Assembly: GCA_023630585.1 (NCBI GenBank)
Contig: CM042540.1
Location: forward strand, 11,476,574-11,540,573
Length of the DNA stretch: 64,000 nucleotides
Origin: Cranoglanis bouderius
Taxonomy: Eukaryota > Chordata > Actinopteri > Siluriformes > Cranoglanididae
Direction of reading: 5' to 3'
Within the stretch, counting starts at the first letter, position 1. Every line of letters starts with the position of its first letter. The notes below the pieces were generated by a model. The model was not told the origin of the DNA. It did not search any database and worked only from the letters and a program-made list of their open reading frames with translations. The translations under genes and the position numbers were made by a program. Positions 1-14,800 of the stretch are shown here, piece after piece.

Positions 1-45
1 TAAAGCCTGATGTGACCAAATCTGTTTACAGCTACAGTGACCGAC

Positions 46-3000
46 CTCCTTCAGTTTGGCCATCAAGTTCTCTGTTGTCTTCTGCAGGTTTTCACTTGTT
101 CTCTTGAGCCTGTTGACTTCCTCCTGAAGCCTGGTCACCTGGAAGAAAAGCCAGTTGCAAGAGATAAAGCCAGATGGTCTCTGACAAACTAAAATGTGAT
201 GCAGAAGTGTAATGGTGGGTACAGCAAAGGTAATGCACCTCATCGTTCGTGCTCTCCAAAGAGCACTTAAGCTGCAGGATCTCTATGCCCTTCACTTTAG
301 TCACTGTGAGAAGCTCATCTGTTTTGCTTTTCAGCTCAGAGTTCAACCATGTGTTCTGGTTCTGAAGAAGCTCCTTCTCTTGCTCCATCCTCTTTTCCCG
401 TTGCTGCAACGGGACAAACACAGAACTTGTACAATTGAAGTGCATAAATTAATATAATCTATAACTATTAAACATTCAGCTCAAACCGATACCAGGCTAT
501 TATGTTTAAAGACAATCAATACAACCTGACTTCACAAAATACCCATCCAACGCAGAAAAATGGGAAAGCAAAACATTTTCTGTTATAACAGTTAAAAGTA
601 ATTTATTCATGTGTGCCAAATTTCAGCCATAAAAATTATAACTTTCCATTTTATATCATTTTTCAACCTGCTCAAGCACAGCACTATTAATACAAACTCT
701 TGAAGACATCAGGACTTATACAGAATGCTGAGTAAAAGCATGAGTTACAGGCATGGTGAAGAATGAATGCCTTTAATGAACAGTGTATTATACATGAGAA
801 GAGTGATTGTGTTTACCTGAATAGAGACCTCAGATGACTGGAGCTCATCCAGTTTCAGCTGAAGCTCCATCTTCACTGTGCTGGTTTCCTCCAGTCTCTC
901 ACTGACACGCTTAAGGTCCTCTGCAGACAAGCCAAGTTATGCGCTCACAAAATTAATTCATGTAAAATAATCTTGACTATACCAGTTGAAAATGATCACA
1001 TATTAAGCTTAATCACATGTAGCAGAATAAACAGTTAGATTACCAGTGAGATTTTCAATCTCTTGTGACTTCTTCTCGAGCAAGCGGGACAGCTCTCTGT
1101 TTTCTGCCTCGATCTCATATTTGGCTTTTGGAGGTTTATCCTGAAACGGTCAGCTTTTTATTAAAGGAGTTTTGCAGATAATTTCTTCAGCAGAAAGACT
1201 GATGATTGGACTGTAGGTCCAATTCTACACAACTAAAACAAAATTGCTTGTCACTTCCTATATCTACATTTGTTTCAGCCATACATTCTAAGTAGAAATA
1301 GCATTACATTACAAGCATAGCATTACAAAGTAAAACACCTATTAAGTGCTTAAAACATCATTAGTCAGAAATATGGCGAAGACAAAGATAAACAAACCTT
1401 TGCCAAGTGCATGTAGAAACCACAAAAATAAAGCGATCATGAAGACCTAGAGTCAGAGCTAAATGAATTTCTAGATAATTAAACAAATAACCATGTATAT
1501 AAATAACTATGGATAAATGCATCAACCATTTATTTCCTCCTGTGTTCATAAATCCAAATCTCCATAATACACCATATTTCTGTAGCACTACAGCTTGTGG
1601 TTTCATTCAGCAGCTCACATATACAAAAATGATACTGCAACCGAAAATACATGGTATATTATGGTTCACATCTTGCCGATGTGAGAATTTAGTTGGTCAT
1701 TTTGGTCTGCTGTGTTCTCACCTGCACAAATAAATCATACCGAGGGGGGGAAATGCACCCGGGTTCGATTCAAACAAACACTGCATGTGTGAAAGCGTCC
1801 TTTAAGACTGGGAATAACGGTCACACGAAAAGCTTTCATCCCTAGGTCAAAACTATCAAAATTAAGCACTTTGTAACACAAATACCTGTGCATAAACATA
1901 AATCAAAAGCCGTACCTGCTGCAATGTTTCTTCTTCATCATCAGCTGCTTTTAGTTTCTTGAGTTCTTCAGCTAAACAGGATGACAGTATCATTACTGGA
2001 TTAACACAATTATCTAGTAGCATCACATCAGAATCTGACAGCACTTGTGGTTTAATCGAGTCAATAGAGCGACTGTAGATAACATGGATGTACAAAAACC
2101 CAATAAGGTCATATGATGGCTAATAAAAACATCTTTCATCTTGCATATCACTGCTGTATGAGATTATTACAACATTTTATGGCTTAAAAGATTTGACTTT
2201 GGGCAGTAAAATATGTTCAATTCAATTCAATTTTATTTGTATAGCGCTTTTAACAATAAACATCGTCACAAAGCAGCTTTACAGAGATACATAAATTTTG
2301 GATCTAAATTTTAAATCGATAAATTTATCCCCTGCACAAACAAAACAAATGTTCATGAACAACAAAAAAAACTTCAGGGTTGTTATTATTTTTAGGCTGT
2401 TCAGTACTAAACTCCCACACCACATGACATGAGGTGTCTCTTCTTTAGTTCTGAAGCAGCACACATGGAAAAGATGAAGCGTAAACTGTCGTGAAGCTGC
2501 ATTCACTCACCGAGTCGGCCGTTCTCCTCCTTAAGAGTCTCACATTCTCTACTGTTGGACACAAGCTGTTCCTGCAGCTCCATCATTTTCTTTTCGGTGC
2601 TGGCCGATTGTTGTTCTGCACAAATACACACGTTATGTTACAATCAGGACAACCAGCAAGCACTGATAACGTAATGTGTGATGAATTCATGTAACAATTT
2701 ATATTTCTATCCCATACATTAAATCATACGGATGTGCAGTCCAGCCTTACAGCTTTAGAGCTGTAGATACAAGCAGTAAAGTTGAACCACACATCTGTAT
2801 GATTAAAAGTGCAGGACAGTGTGGGAATTACCCCAGGATCCACCGCCATCCTGACCAGGATAAGTTACTGAAACTGACTGAGTGCAGAGTTGCCAACTTT
2901 GGGACTTTGTCGCTAGATTTGGCAACTTTATATATTCCTTTAGTAACATTATTATTATTATTATTATTTATTATTATTATTATTTTTTTAAAGAGACCAG

Positions 3001-4266
3001 CAACAAATCTAGCAACGTTTTGACCAGAGATTGTCCTGTACTCGATACAGCTCTCCAGCTGTTGGTTATACGAGTTGAGAGAGCAGGTTAACTTGACTCT
3101 CCATCAGTATGTAAAGCCTGAATTTGTACAGCCGATTGAGTGATCACCGATCACAGTTGTTTATCCCAACCCATAAATGCTCTTCTTGGATATATTTCCA
3201 AGTATTAAAAGCATGTTATTCCATCTCGTAACTGTTTCCATCATATCTATTTCACAACTACGCACTACCACTGCTTCTTTCTGTTTGTGTTCTTGATAGA
3301 AAGCATAATATTTTACTACAGTAGACACGTAAACGATTACTTTGCGGTGCCATGACCAAAGATGATTATAGTCTATTATTCAGACAAATGCAGATAATTC
3401 AGATTATTTTAATCTTCAGATAATGCCCGAACATATCGTCTTTTATTCCAAGTATATTCAGAATATACTCCTTCATATTATACTGTAATTCGTAATAAAC
3501 CATAAACCATGATAAACCCATGAATATGCTAATTATGGTGTTGTGACGTTATCTAGCTTTTAGCTACTTTTCTCTGTAAAGAGTTACCAAGACTGGGTGA
3601 GAGAGTGAGTCTGGGAATTATTCATCAGGAAATATGACTTCATACGAGTTGTTACACATTAGGGCTATTTAAATCCACCTTAAACATGCTAATTTGCTAT
3701 TCTCTTTGCACTGTGTTAAATAATATGTTGAATGGTATAGCTTTGTCTAGCATCCAAATTTCCCCTTGGGGGATCAATAAAGTAGATCTATATTTCTTTC
3801 TATCTATCTGTCTGTCTGTTCAGGAGCAATACGTAGTGCCATCATATGGTTCGGGTGATTTAAGTCTTAGCTCTGTGTTGTCAAAACTGCCATTGTGTTC
3901 AATGTGGCGCCATGCAGCTTCCACACACTGGTGTAATGAATGCAAGATAATCTTTTTCTTCTATTATTTACAAGTTTTGCTGTTAACTCTGCCCTCGCTA
4001 CACTTTCACTTTCACGTTAAACCGCGCCGTGAAGCCTCTCACTGCTCCACTCTAACCAACTTTAACTAATTATACCGACTTTCAGCCAGTTAGCTTAGCC
4101 TAGCCCGCTGCTCACCGCAGTCCGCTTTATAGCTCTCATGGCTTGTCCTGAGCGCCTCCAATTCCGTCTGCTTCCCCGTCAGAAACTTCTCGAGTTTGCT
4201 CTGAGCGGCTTTGGTCAGTCTGTTTATCTCATTCCTCTCCAACACTTGCTGCAAAGCCGTCGCCAT
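46..4266 (-). CDS. tpr: Nucleoprotein TPR, N-terminal part (7 coding exons, cut by window edge)
   Basis: TPR is a very long coiled-coil protein of the nuclear pore basket, acting in mRNA export, heterochromatin exclusion and spindle checkpoint scaffolding. Coding exons on the minus strand are 4266-4116, 2615-2511, 1971-1916, 1140-1044, 920-817, 403-239 and 138-46. All have AG/GT borders and the phases join without a frame break to give 257 codons. The start reads MATALQQVLERNEINRLTKA, close to the vertebrate TPR start. Later exons give LKLDELQSSEVSIQ, REKRMEQEKELLQNQNTWLN and LQLKCSLES, which match the family closely. All of it is heptad-rich coiled coil. Exon 3 encodes fewer residues than I recall for the human protein, so its borders are the least certain. 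The rest of the gene, over 2000 residues in the family, lies left of position 1. The gene shares a promoter with odr4. Confidence 0.93.
2213..2320 (-). repeat. LINE-like 3' tail, CAATT-tailed
   Basis: In tpr intron 2, a (TTCAA)n-type tail is followed by 'TTTTATTTGTATAGCGCTTT' and 'CAAAGCAGCTTTACAGA'. This is the reverse complement of the tail at 25925-26140 and 45490-45615. The repeated tail and shared terminal sequence suggest the 3' end of a dispersed retroelement; the class is inferred. Confidence 0.55.
2805..2990 (+). repeat. SINE 3' remnant followed by an ATT repeat
   Basis: Positions 2818-2875 read 'GGATCCACCGCCATCCTGACC' and 'AGGATAAGTTACTGAA', the 3' module of the SINE seen complete at 23712-24060. 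An (ATT)n tract follows at about 2949-2984. Both lie in tpr intron 1. Confidence 0.5.
3742..3830 (+). repeat. LINE 3' end with TCTA/TCTG tail
   Basis: 'AATTTCCCCTTGGGGGATCAA' and 'TAAAGTAGATC' are followed by a TCTA/TCTG tail. This looks like a 3' terminus common in fish non-LTR elements. Only the tail is present, in tpr intron 1. Confidence 0.5.
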
Positions 4267-4480
4267 GTCTGCCCCAGAAGAAATGCTAACGACCTGTTAG
4301 CCAAACTTAGCTGAAGCCTAGCGGCTCCTACCGCGACATCAAACAGCGTAGTTTAGACCCGGAGAAGTCGCGTGCGCCTCATTCTCTCGCGCGAAGACTT
4401 TCGGACCAATCGCAAACGTCGAACGAGCAGCGTGCGCCCTCTACCGTCTAACGGCTGCATTTTAACCGTCAAATCAGGCG
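4267..4480. promoter_or_regulatory. Probable bidirectional tpr/odr4 promoter
   Basis: This GC-rich, CpG-rich stretch lies directly upstream of the tpr start codon and upstream of the odr4 coding start. It contains a CCAAT motif near 4404-4408, an NRF1-like GCGTGCGC at about 4370-4377 and a TCTCGCGCGA motif near 4384-4393. There is no TATA box. These are typical of divergent housekeeping promoters. The noncoding first exon of odr4 should start here, but I could not place its ends. Confidence 0.6.
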
Positions 4481-5112
4481 TTTTCTTTTCAATGACGTGT
4501 ATTTTATGCTGCGACACATCAGGCATATGCCGTGTTCCAAATGCTTCCTCACTCTCTATTAAAGTGCTTGACGTATAGTGTAAAATAACGTCTTTTTTTT
4601 CTTTCTTTTTTTTACAGCCTAGGTAGTGAACTAATTTTCAATACAGTGGTATTTGGGATTGAGCCACATAGCTATAAGTTTTTAGCTCTCATTCTTCATT
4701 CATGTTGCCAAGAAAGTCAAGAAGCATATGAAATATAATCAGGTCAGTCTAAACGTTTGTTTATTTCCCTGCGTATTAAATATTCCAGTGTTAGTGAAGT
4801 TATTAATTTAATTCACGGTTTAGAAGCATGTACTACCCTGTAAAAGCTTTTATAGCCTGCTAGGTAGCTACATAATGTTATGAAAAGGTGTAAAGATGTG
4901 TCTGTGTGTGTAAATGGTGTCAGTAAAGCAACATGATCATCTTTTTGGTTGTTGGTTACACATTCATAATTATGTGTTAACATGCATTAGCAATTTCCTT
5001 TAAAAATTGGTGTACACTTAAAATACAGCACATTTGGTCAGATTATGTCTCAGGTAGCTTACCATGTCCATACTGTCTGTTGGTTTTTATGATGGTCTTT
5101 TGAATGTGCAGT

Positions 5113-5827
5113 ATGGGTAGAGGCTACATTGTTGAGGAGTGTGTGGAGAAGTACCTGACTAACCTGTCAGCAGCTGCTGGGTCATGTGAGACAGGACTTT
5201 TTATCGGCCAGGTGAGGACATTTAAGTCAAATTTACATCAATATAGCGATGCAGCAGTTCCTCTTTTTTTAAAATTTCTGATTCAATATCAGATTCAATA
5301 TCTATTGGCTGATACATAATGTTGATCCAATACTGACACTGTCACATTGTGATCATGCTAGATTGATGTGGGCCCAACCTCATGTCAGTTTAACCTCATG
5401 TCAGGATCAGTTTCATGTCAGTCAATGCCACACACATTCACAGCATTGAATGCATTAGTGCATTGTATCGTAAACTATGTCAGACCCAGTCCGATATAGA
5501 GACAGCATTTTAGACCTGTACCAGCTCTGATGCTATACTAAGTGTCAGGTTGATGCATCACTAAGCCAGTATAGCAGCACTGTATGTTGTAGTAGATTTC
5601 TAAAATTGTGGCAGTAATGTGATTAAGGTTAAAATGATCAGGAATGTGTTTCAGAGATACCAGGTGAACTAAAACTGGTTATCTAAACTGTGTTTAATTA
5701 CAGTATTCCTCAGGGCATGTTTGGTATCATTTGTATCCATATTTCATGGTGAACAATGTGGTGATATCATAAATATCATATAGTTTAGGAAATAACATTT
5801 ACAATATATGTTGTAATATGTGCTCTT

Positions 5828-5865
<38 letters not shown>

Positions 5866-8800
5866 CACCCCCTGGTTTGCGTGAACTAATTCTCGGGAAC
5901 TTAATTAACATACAGTTCCTTAAAGTGAGATAACCCTGCCATAAAACACATTGGGGTTCACCCTGCCATAAAACACATGGTTTCATCTCCATTTGGTATC
6001 CTGGTCACTATACATTTCAAAGAGGCTCAAGGGTATAAGAGGATCTGCTTGGTAGAGAGAAAAGGGGAGCTTATAACATCAGAAGCTTATAACATCAAAG
6101 GCTTGTAACATCCGAAGGGCCTTTTGCCATAGATGTTTTTACCATCCTGCATCCGAGGTTCATGACGCTGACTGTAATCTTGTAAGTGATTCTTGTCTCT
6201 ATTTTATGTATCTTTATCTCATATTAAATCCATTTGTTATTCTATTTCTAAATACTCTGTGTCTATGTTTGGTATTCTTATTATGAATAACTTCTTAAAC
6301 TAAAAGTGTATAATACATTAGACACGTTTAAGGTCAACCTCTGACAAGCCAAAAGTAAAGGCTAATACTTGCAAGTTTAAACAGAACCTCTGACAAGTAA
6401 AATAGGAAAGGGCTAGGCTTGCACGTTGATAGAAACCTCTGAGCTAACAAAATAATGGTTTAATGAAGAAGCTATATGAAAGTCTCTGACGTAGGAATGT
6501 CATTTTAATGAAAGCTTCGCTCGAAGCTGCTTAGGAGTAAATATTAGTAGAACACTGAGTGCTAACACTTCTAGCACTAACTAGAAGATTATTCTATTGG
6601 AGTCAGGTAATCAATTAAATGGAGTCATATATTTAAATCATACATTAAAACACGCATTAACCTTCGCTGCACCTATTTCCGTCGTTGGTTATAGGAGAGC
6701 AGTGGGCTAAGTAATTAACTTTATATATTTTAGCCCTACAATGTATCACCCAAATCTTAAATAAATAGTCTGGGTAAAAGGGTTGCATGGTAGTGCAATG
6801 TGCATGTGTCTTTGCTGCCTCATATGCTATAAGAGTTTCTGGACACCTGACCATCACACCCATATGTGCTTGTTGAAAATCCCCTTCCAGATTAACTCCC
6901 CCTTTACTTTTATAATAACCTCCACTCTTCTGGGAAGGCTTTCCACAAGATTTTGGAGCGTTTGTGGAGATTTGGTCATTCAGCCACGAGAGCATTGGTG
7001 ACGTCAGGGACTGACGTTGAGTGAGAAGGCCTGGGGTGCAGTCAGTGTTAAAGTTCATCCCAAAGGTGTTCAGTGGGGTTGAGTTCAGGGCTCTGTGCAG
7101 GACACTCAAGTTCTTTCACTCCAACCTTGGCAAAGCATGTCTTCATGGAGCTTGCTTTGTGCACAGGAGCATTGTCTTGCTGGAGCAGGTTTGGGCCTCT
7201 TAGTTCCAGTGAAGGGAAATCTTAATGCTACCGCATACAAAAGACATCCTATACAATGGTGTGCTTCCAACTTTTTGGCAACAGTTTGAGGAAGGTGTAC
7301 ATATGGGTGTCATGGTCAGGTGTCCACAAGCTTTTGGCTATATAGTGTAGCTCCAGGGTTCCCAGTTCCCAGTAACAAATACATATACCATATCTTCCAC
7401 CCTTAGTATCGCTCTCCTTTTCCATTTAGTGTTCAGCACAGAGGGACTTTGTGGTTCTGGCTGTGCGGACGCCTCACAGAGAGACTGAAGGAGCCACAGA
7501 GACCCAGAGAAGCTCACTGGACAACATTGATGTGGAGTGGGTTGCCGAGCATGCCAGACAGGTGGGGAACATGTGCTAAAACTACTGCCATTGTGTGTAT
7601 GTATACACTTAGTAACAGTAAGTCAAAAAGAACTCAATATGTATTCACATACACAATATACCATATGTATAACGTTTCAAAATGACTCGGATGACTTAAT
7701 AGACATCGTAAATGTTTATAGCTGTGTACTCTACAACTGGTAGGTTTCTCGGATGCTCCCTGGAGGCCTGAGCGTTCTCGGATTGTTTCTCATCGCTCCA
7801 CCTGAGGTGTCAAAAGAAGCCCAGAACGCGCTGAAAAAGGTGAGTGTTCAATGAAAATATGAGAACTACTGCCAATAATGTTACACTGAAAGTCAGCAAA
7901 ATGCAGATATCGTAATGCATAGTTTCTAAAAGTACCACATAATTACTGTAGCTCTCTTCAATAGTACATGTGTTTCTTCAGCTTGTCTTTGCTGTGGATA
8001 AATCCATATCCAAAAGTAAGTTGTGGGATCTGTCAGAGGATGACGTGACTGAGCGCATCACCCTGCACATCTGTTCCAAAACAAGGAAGTATCCTTACTC
8101 GTGTGGGAGAACAAACGCTCTGAGTCCTAGATGGTTTAGGGTGTGATTTTCTGTGATCTATAAACATGAACATAATGTTTTAAATCTTCCTTAATTTACT
8201 GGCAACAGAGCTGTCTGCAAAACATTTGATGCTAAAGATCCAAAGGTATGCCACTCTAGTCTGCTTATAAAGCCATACCTCTCTGATTTTTACTACACTG
8301 TCAGTCATGTACATCTGACTTTTCCTTCAGTGTTCAGCGAAGCCTGCAGATTGGAGGTATCAGAGTGGCATCTCATCCTCATGGCCTCTGATCACCTGCA
8401 GTGTGCAGCTCGACTTGCAGATTCCTGTCACATCAGAAAATGTCGACAAGTCCATAAAGGTGAAGTGTACTTCAAACACACTCTAGCTGAAATGAATCAC
8501 TTCAGCTGCAAATAAATCATGACAAATATGTAGTTAAATTGATTTAAAATTTGCATGAATTGCAGTCTGACTGTTCAGGTGAAGGTCACTTTGCCAGATA
8601 TCAGGTTTCAGTACCACATGTGGAAGTGACTCAAAGCAGAATAGAAAGTGTCAGTAGTGGACAAAATCAGTAGCCTGAGCACCCAGGGCAAGCAGATTTG
8701 TGTCCTGGCTATCAGTTTTGTTTTGTTTTTGTTTTTTTGTTTGTTTTTGTTTTTTTGTAGTTGCGTGGTAGAAAAGTAAAACATTTAATTTGGTTTGAAT

Positions 8801-11800
8801 GTTTGGTGCTTCATGATAGCGCAGTGCAACCTGATGCTTCAGCTATAGTACTTGCTGCTCCTTCTGAATACACACTGGCGTATACACTGGCCAAGGCTCA
8901 TCTGGCTGTTGGTAGAACAATTTTTACTAGACAGATTAATTAGCATACATGGCAGATGCTCTTTTCAGAATCAGGAACATGCCGGTATATAGAAACACTG
9001 ACTAAATTGAACAAAGTTATAAAGCTGTATTACATTTATACCATTTGGCATACGCAGTTGAGGGTTAAGGATCTTGGAGTTTTCACTTGCCCAGTGGGCT
9101 AGCTCATAAATTTACCATTTGCCACCCCTGAGTTCATACCATCCTGAAAAAAAAAAAGTGTATTATATTATGAAAAAGATTTGGGCAACTTTTTACTGTA
9201 GCACATAGCCACTGTACTGTATATCATGGCCCCCAAGATGAACGTATTTAATCAGAACATAATTACAGATTTAGGTTCCATGAGACTGTAAGACAGAGAA
9301 TTGGTTATGTAATATTTTGCCTTTAGTTACTGTATATGTTAACCTGCAGCTGCTTGACAGCTAAATTATTAAATGAGATGAATTCCTATGTGATATGTTA
9401 CAGGATGGACTGAGGATGTGGGCTAAACAGATTGAGGCTGCTCTCTGTCTCATAAATGGCAAAGCTGTAACAGATGACTCTGAGCTCCTATCAGGGCCGG
9501 TGAGTTTTTTAAGGCTACTTTTGATGATACCCAACTTTTTTTCCCCATCAAAGTTACAGTTTATTGAGGAAAATGATCCAATATTGCATATCTGTGAGTG
9601 GCAAAAGTATGTGAATCTCTAGGAATAGCAGTTAATTTGAAGTTGAAATTAGAGTCAGGTGTTTTCAAGCAATGGGGTGACAATCAGGTATGAGTGAGCA
9701 CCCTGTTTTATTTAAAGAACAGGGATCTATCAAAGTCTGATCTTCACAACACATGTTGGTGGAAGTGTATCATGGCACGAACAAAGGAGATTTCTGAGGT
9801 CCTCAGAAAAAGAGTTGTTGATGCTCATCAGGCTGGAAAAGGTTACACCAAACTATATGCCCAGGAAAAAAGTGATTCAGGTTAAACCTCCTATTTATAG
9901 TAGATTACTATCATATCTCATGTGCAGACATCAGATACCAAACGTGTTCTGGCCGATCGACTACATATGGGGTATAAGGAGAAATCTTTAATCTTGATTT
10001 TTGCTTATAGTTCTTTAAATATCGTCTATGTTCATTTTCTGATGCAGAAAAAGGGCACGAAGGCGAGCCAGCAGCAGACAGTTCAAGCGCAGCTCCTTGT
10101 CTCAGCAGTAAGTATAACGTGAATAAAGTAAGCGAGTTATTGTTGCTCTGTTTAATAAAGTGTGTGAATCAGGAGGACGCAGATGCAGGCCAGATGTCCA
10201 GCGCTGTAGTGCAGGAGTGCAGCGGCTCGGTGTGTGTGAGGGGATCAGTTCACTGCAGAGCTTACATTCACACCAACAAACCTAAAACCAGACACGCTGC
10301 ACAGGTGAGCACATTAACGTGTGTTACATTCAGTGTTCTTCTTTTAGTTCAGCCATGTCAAGGTTAGTACCTGACCAAAATGTCATGTGGGTTTTATTGT
10401 CATTTCTCCATATATAGCTTGTATACAATCAAACAAAGTATTGTATCTTCAGTACCATGGTGTGACACACAGTAAAGTGGTGTGATAAACAAGACTACAT
10501 AAAGTGTAAATGCACAACAGTCTGAGATGAGTGCAAAATATGCAATAAATCCACAGGACAATAAATCCCCAAAAAATTCAATAAACACACTGGACAATAT
10601 ATCCACAGGACAGTGCATGCTAATAAGAACACGATTGAATGGATTATATAGCATGGCTGTGAAGAGCTGAACATACAGTAGCTGTGAGTTTTGTAGTCAC
10701 TAATACTGATTTAACCTATAACTCCAGCCAGCATAATTTTATAAAGTCAGAAATACAGGAAACACAATTAATGAGTTAAACACAACTTCACTCATATGGT
10801 TTTCAAAAACAGCAACACATACAGTCATGTGAAAACATAAGTACACCCCATGGAAATTGTTGTTTTTACTACATATTTGGACAAGCAAACATTTGATCCT
10901 CTTTGAAACAGTGCATATTCATAAAGTTGATACACTCTATCAAATGACACATAAAATTGACATTTTTAGTAATTTTCACAATTTAAATGAACAAAAACAG
11001 ATCAGTCACATGGAAAAAGTAAATACACCCCTACATTTATCACACCTGTCAGTGATTAGAACCTGCTTAGGGAGTGCAGATGGAACCTGTCTTATTTATA
11101 CCCCTCTCATATCTAGTGTCTGCTGTTCCCTTTGCTATTGAGGTGTGTGCTGTTATCATGCCAAGATCTAAAGAGTTCTGTAATGCCTTCAGAAAAAGGT
11201 TGTGGATGGCTATGAGTCTGGCAACGGATTTAAAAAGATCTCCAAATTATTTGAAATACATCATTCCACCATAAGGAAAATCATCTACAAATGGCGCAGA
11301 TTTCAAACGACTGTCCATTTGTCTAGGACTGGCCGTCCCAGCAAATTCAGCTCAAGAGCCGACTGTCTGATGCAAAAAAGAAGTCTCCAAGAACCCCGAA
11401 ATTTCATCACAGGATCTGCTAGTAAGTCTTGCAACTGTTGGTGTCAAAGTGCATGATTCTACAATCAGAAAGAGATTGCACAAATTTGACCTGCATGGGA
11501 GGCGTGCCAGGAAAAAGCCTTTGCAAGACTACAGTTTGCCAATGAGCATATAGGCAAAGACCAGGCCTTTTAGAATAATGTGCTCTGGACAGACAAATCA
11601 AAGATAGAGTTGTTTGGCCACAGTAACAGCAGACATGTTTGGCGCAGACCAAAGACAGCTTTTCAGGAGAAGCACCTCATACCAACTGTGAAGCACGGTG
11701 GTGGAAATGTTATGGTTTGGGGTTGTTTACTGGCTCAGGGACTGGACAGCTTGCATTCATTGATTCAACTATGAATTCTGCATCATATCAGAGTCGCTTG

Positions 11801-14800
11801 AGGATAATGTGAGGCCATCTGTCCGAAAGTTGAAGTTGAACCAGAAGTGGACCTTTCAACAGGTTAATGATCGTAAGCACACTAGCAAATCCATCAAGGA
11901 ATGTCTTCAGTAGGGTCTTCAGAGGGTTTTCAGCACAAGGAAGAAAACCCTCAAACATCTTGCAACTGAAAGAATATTGCATGGAAGAGTGATCAAAATT
12001 TCCAGCCAGCCTGGTGGACAATTATGCAAAACGCCTACAAGAACTTATTTCTGCTAAAGGGGGCAATACTAGCTTCTGAGGCCAAGGGTGTACTTACTTT
12101 TTCCACAGAAGAAAATCATATCTTTTGATATTTCTGTTGAATAAATGATTGAAAAAGCTCATTTTCCTTGTGGTTTTGGTCAAGTGTGTCAACTTCATTA
12201 ATAGGTACTGTTTGAAAGATAATCAAATCTTTGCTTGTCCAAATATGTCAAAAAAGCAAACAATTTCCATGGGGTGTACTTATTTTTTCACATGACAAAA
12301 AAAAATGTTGTAAATTATAACCTCTGATTTTTAAACCAGCAGATTTAAAATCAATTTTCTGTCTCTCTATCATCAGGAAATTGTTCAAATAGTTCAAATA
12401 AGTGTTTAAACGGCATGAATTGTTTTAATTGATGTCAGGAGTGTAGTTTAGATCTTTCCACAATTTGATCTCATATAATACACCAGTACTTTTGGTGAGC
12501 AGTTGTGTATGTTTAAGTACTTTCCCCTATTTTTGTTTTTTTTGTTTTTCTAACTTTAAAAATGATGCCCTCGTTGAAAATGGTGCCCTTTGAAAATGTA
12601 GCCATCAGTTTGCTAAATAGAGGTCCCAGATCAAATTTCTGTAAAGCTGCTTTATGTGACCGTGTCAATGTATACTGCTATGATGATTATATATTGTGTG
12701 ATCAGGCAATAATGCAATACCAATACAGATGATGACCTCTTTTTAAAAAGTTTAAAAGTGCTAAAAATCAGTTATTCCTGCATTCAGTTTAACTACAGAT
12801 CATGAAGGCTTTAAGCATTGTTATTCATTTATTCATCTTCCATAACTGCTTTATCCTGGTTAAGTTTGCAGTGTCTACCCCAGGAAAACATGGATTTTAG
12901 CATAGCTATTCCACCTTCTGCCATGTTTTTGGGAGGTAGGAGGAAACTGGAGAACTCTATACAGACTGTAACACTTGTATACAAGCTCCTGATCATACCA
13001 GGGACCCTGAAGCTGTGAGAAGGCAACACTACATGCTGCATTACTGTATATAAAATATTGTTGTGCATTCTCTAACCAAATAATTTTATATCATAATATA
13101 CCACAAAAATGATATTTGCTGCTACACTTATTGTACTATTTTTAAAATCCATTTTAAATCATATTCTTTTTGTTAAACATTAAATGCAGTTAAATACAGT
13201 TTGCTTGACTTCTGTGAGTATACATCACCAGTCTGTGATTTTTCCAATAAATGAATATCCTCAGAGTTTTTCTTAGTTTAGTTCCTTAATAAGTTTATTA
13301 TTACAGTTTCTGTTTTGCTACAACTTTCACAGGCACTCAAGAGGGATGTAGTGAACACAGTTTTCAGCCGCGTGGAGATGCTTCTGGAGGATCTGCTCAT
13401 GAGTGAAGCAGGTAGAAAAATAATGCATGATATTAATCAAAGTGCAAAAGAATGTTAGACTTTTAAAGCTCCAGAATAAGTGTTTATACATTAAACACAT
13501 TATTGGCATTAGTTAATAATATAGAAGTATGGGGAAGTGGACACTAGATGGTGCTAAGAATTTGTCAAATTTCTAAGAATTATTTCATCGTTCTCACATA
13601 TCTGGTCTTGTGTGTTTTGAGTGGTAGATTGCCAAGAAGTTCTCTCAGTGGAGTTGACTGTAATGTTAATAGTTGGTCTCTAAGCAATAAATCAACATAT
13701 CATAGCATATCAGCAGGTGGTGTTTGAGTATCAGATATTTTTCTAACCAGTTATATTACACCATTATATCTGGCTGCCAGTTTGACTTAGATTTCCTGGA
13801 AAATGAAAGTTACAGGTTTAAAATACATTAGAGCAGAACACGTTGGAAGTGTACTGGAAGTTACAGGTTTAAAATACATTAGGGCAGAACACGTTGGAAG
13901 TGTACTGGAAGTTGTAAATGATTCCTTCAACTAACTCTACAACCATAGTATACAGTGGGTATAGAAAAGAATCACCCCCCCTTTAAAATAATCACATTTT
14001 GTTGCTTTTCAGCCTGCAGTGAAGATGGACACAGTTTTTGTTTCATCCAGCTGTATTTACTCAGTGTAACTTATAACATCCAAGTGAAAGATATAACACC
14101 AACATGGCAGAAAAAAATAAAAATAATTTTTTAAAAAAACAGAATCATTGAATTGGAAAAAGGATCACCCCCTTGCTTTAATTTGCCTTAATATTTTAAT
14201 TACAGCCTTTAGTCTGTTGGGATATGTCTACTAACTTTGCACATCTAGACTTTGCAATATTTGCCCACTCTTCTTTGCAGAACTGCTCAAGTTCAGTTAA
14301 ATTTGATGGTGACCATTTATGGACTGCAGTCTTCAAGTCATTCCACAGATTTTCAATGGGGTTTAAGTCTGGGCTCTGACTAGGCCATGCAAGGACATTC
14401 ACCTTTTTCTCCTTCAACCACTGTGTGGTCAGTTTTGCTGTATGCTTTGGGTCATTGTCATGTTGGAAGGTAAACCTTCTTCCCATTGACAACTTTCTGG
14501 CAGAAGGCAGCAGATTTTCCTCAAGAATTTGATGGTATTTTGCCCCATCCATTTTCCTTCTATCCTGACAAGTGCTCCAGTCCCTGCTGCAGAGAAACAC
14601 CCCCATAACAGGATATTACCACCTCCATGCTTTACTCTAGGCATGGTGTTATTTGGATAGTGAGCTGTATTGGATTTCCGCCAGACATATCGTTTGGTGT
14701 TGAGGCCAAATAATCCATCTGACCATAACAGCTTTTTCCATGTGGCCTCAGAATCTTCAAGGTGCATTTTGGATCAGTCATAGGTGGCTTTTTTTTATTG

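Noticed and set aside
1755..1790. GGGTTCGATTC, a tRNA B-box-like motif
   Set aside because: No A box or cloverleaf arms at the right distance upstream, on either strand.
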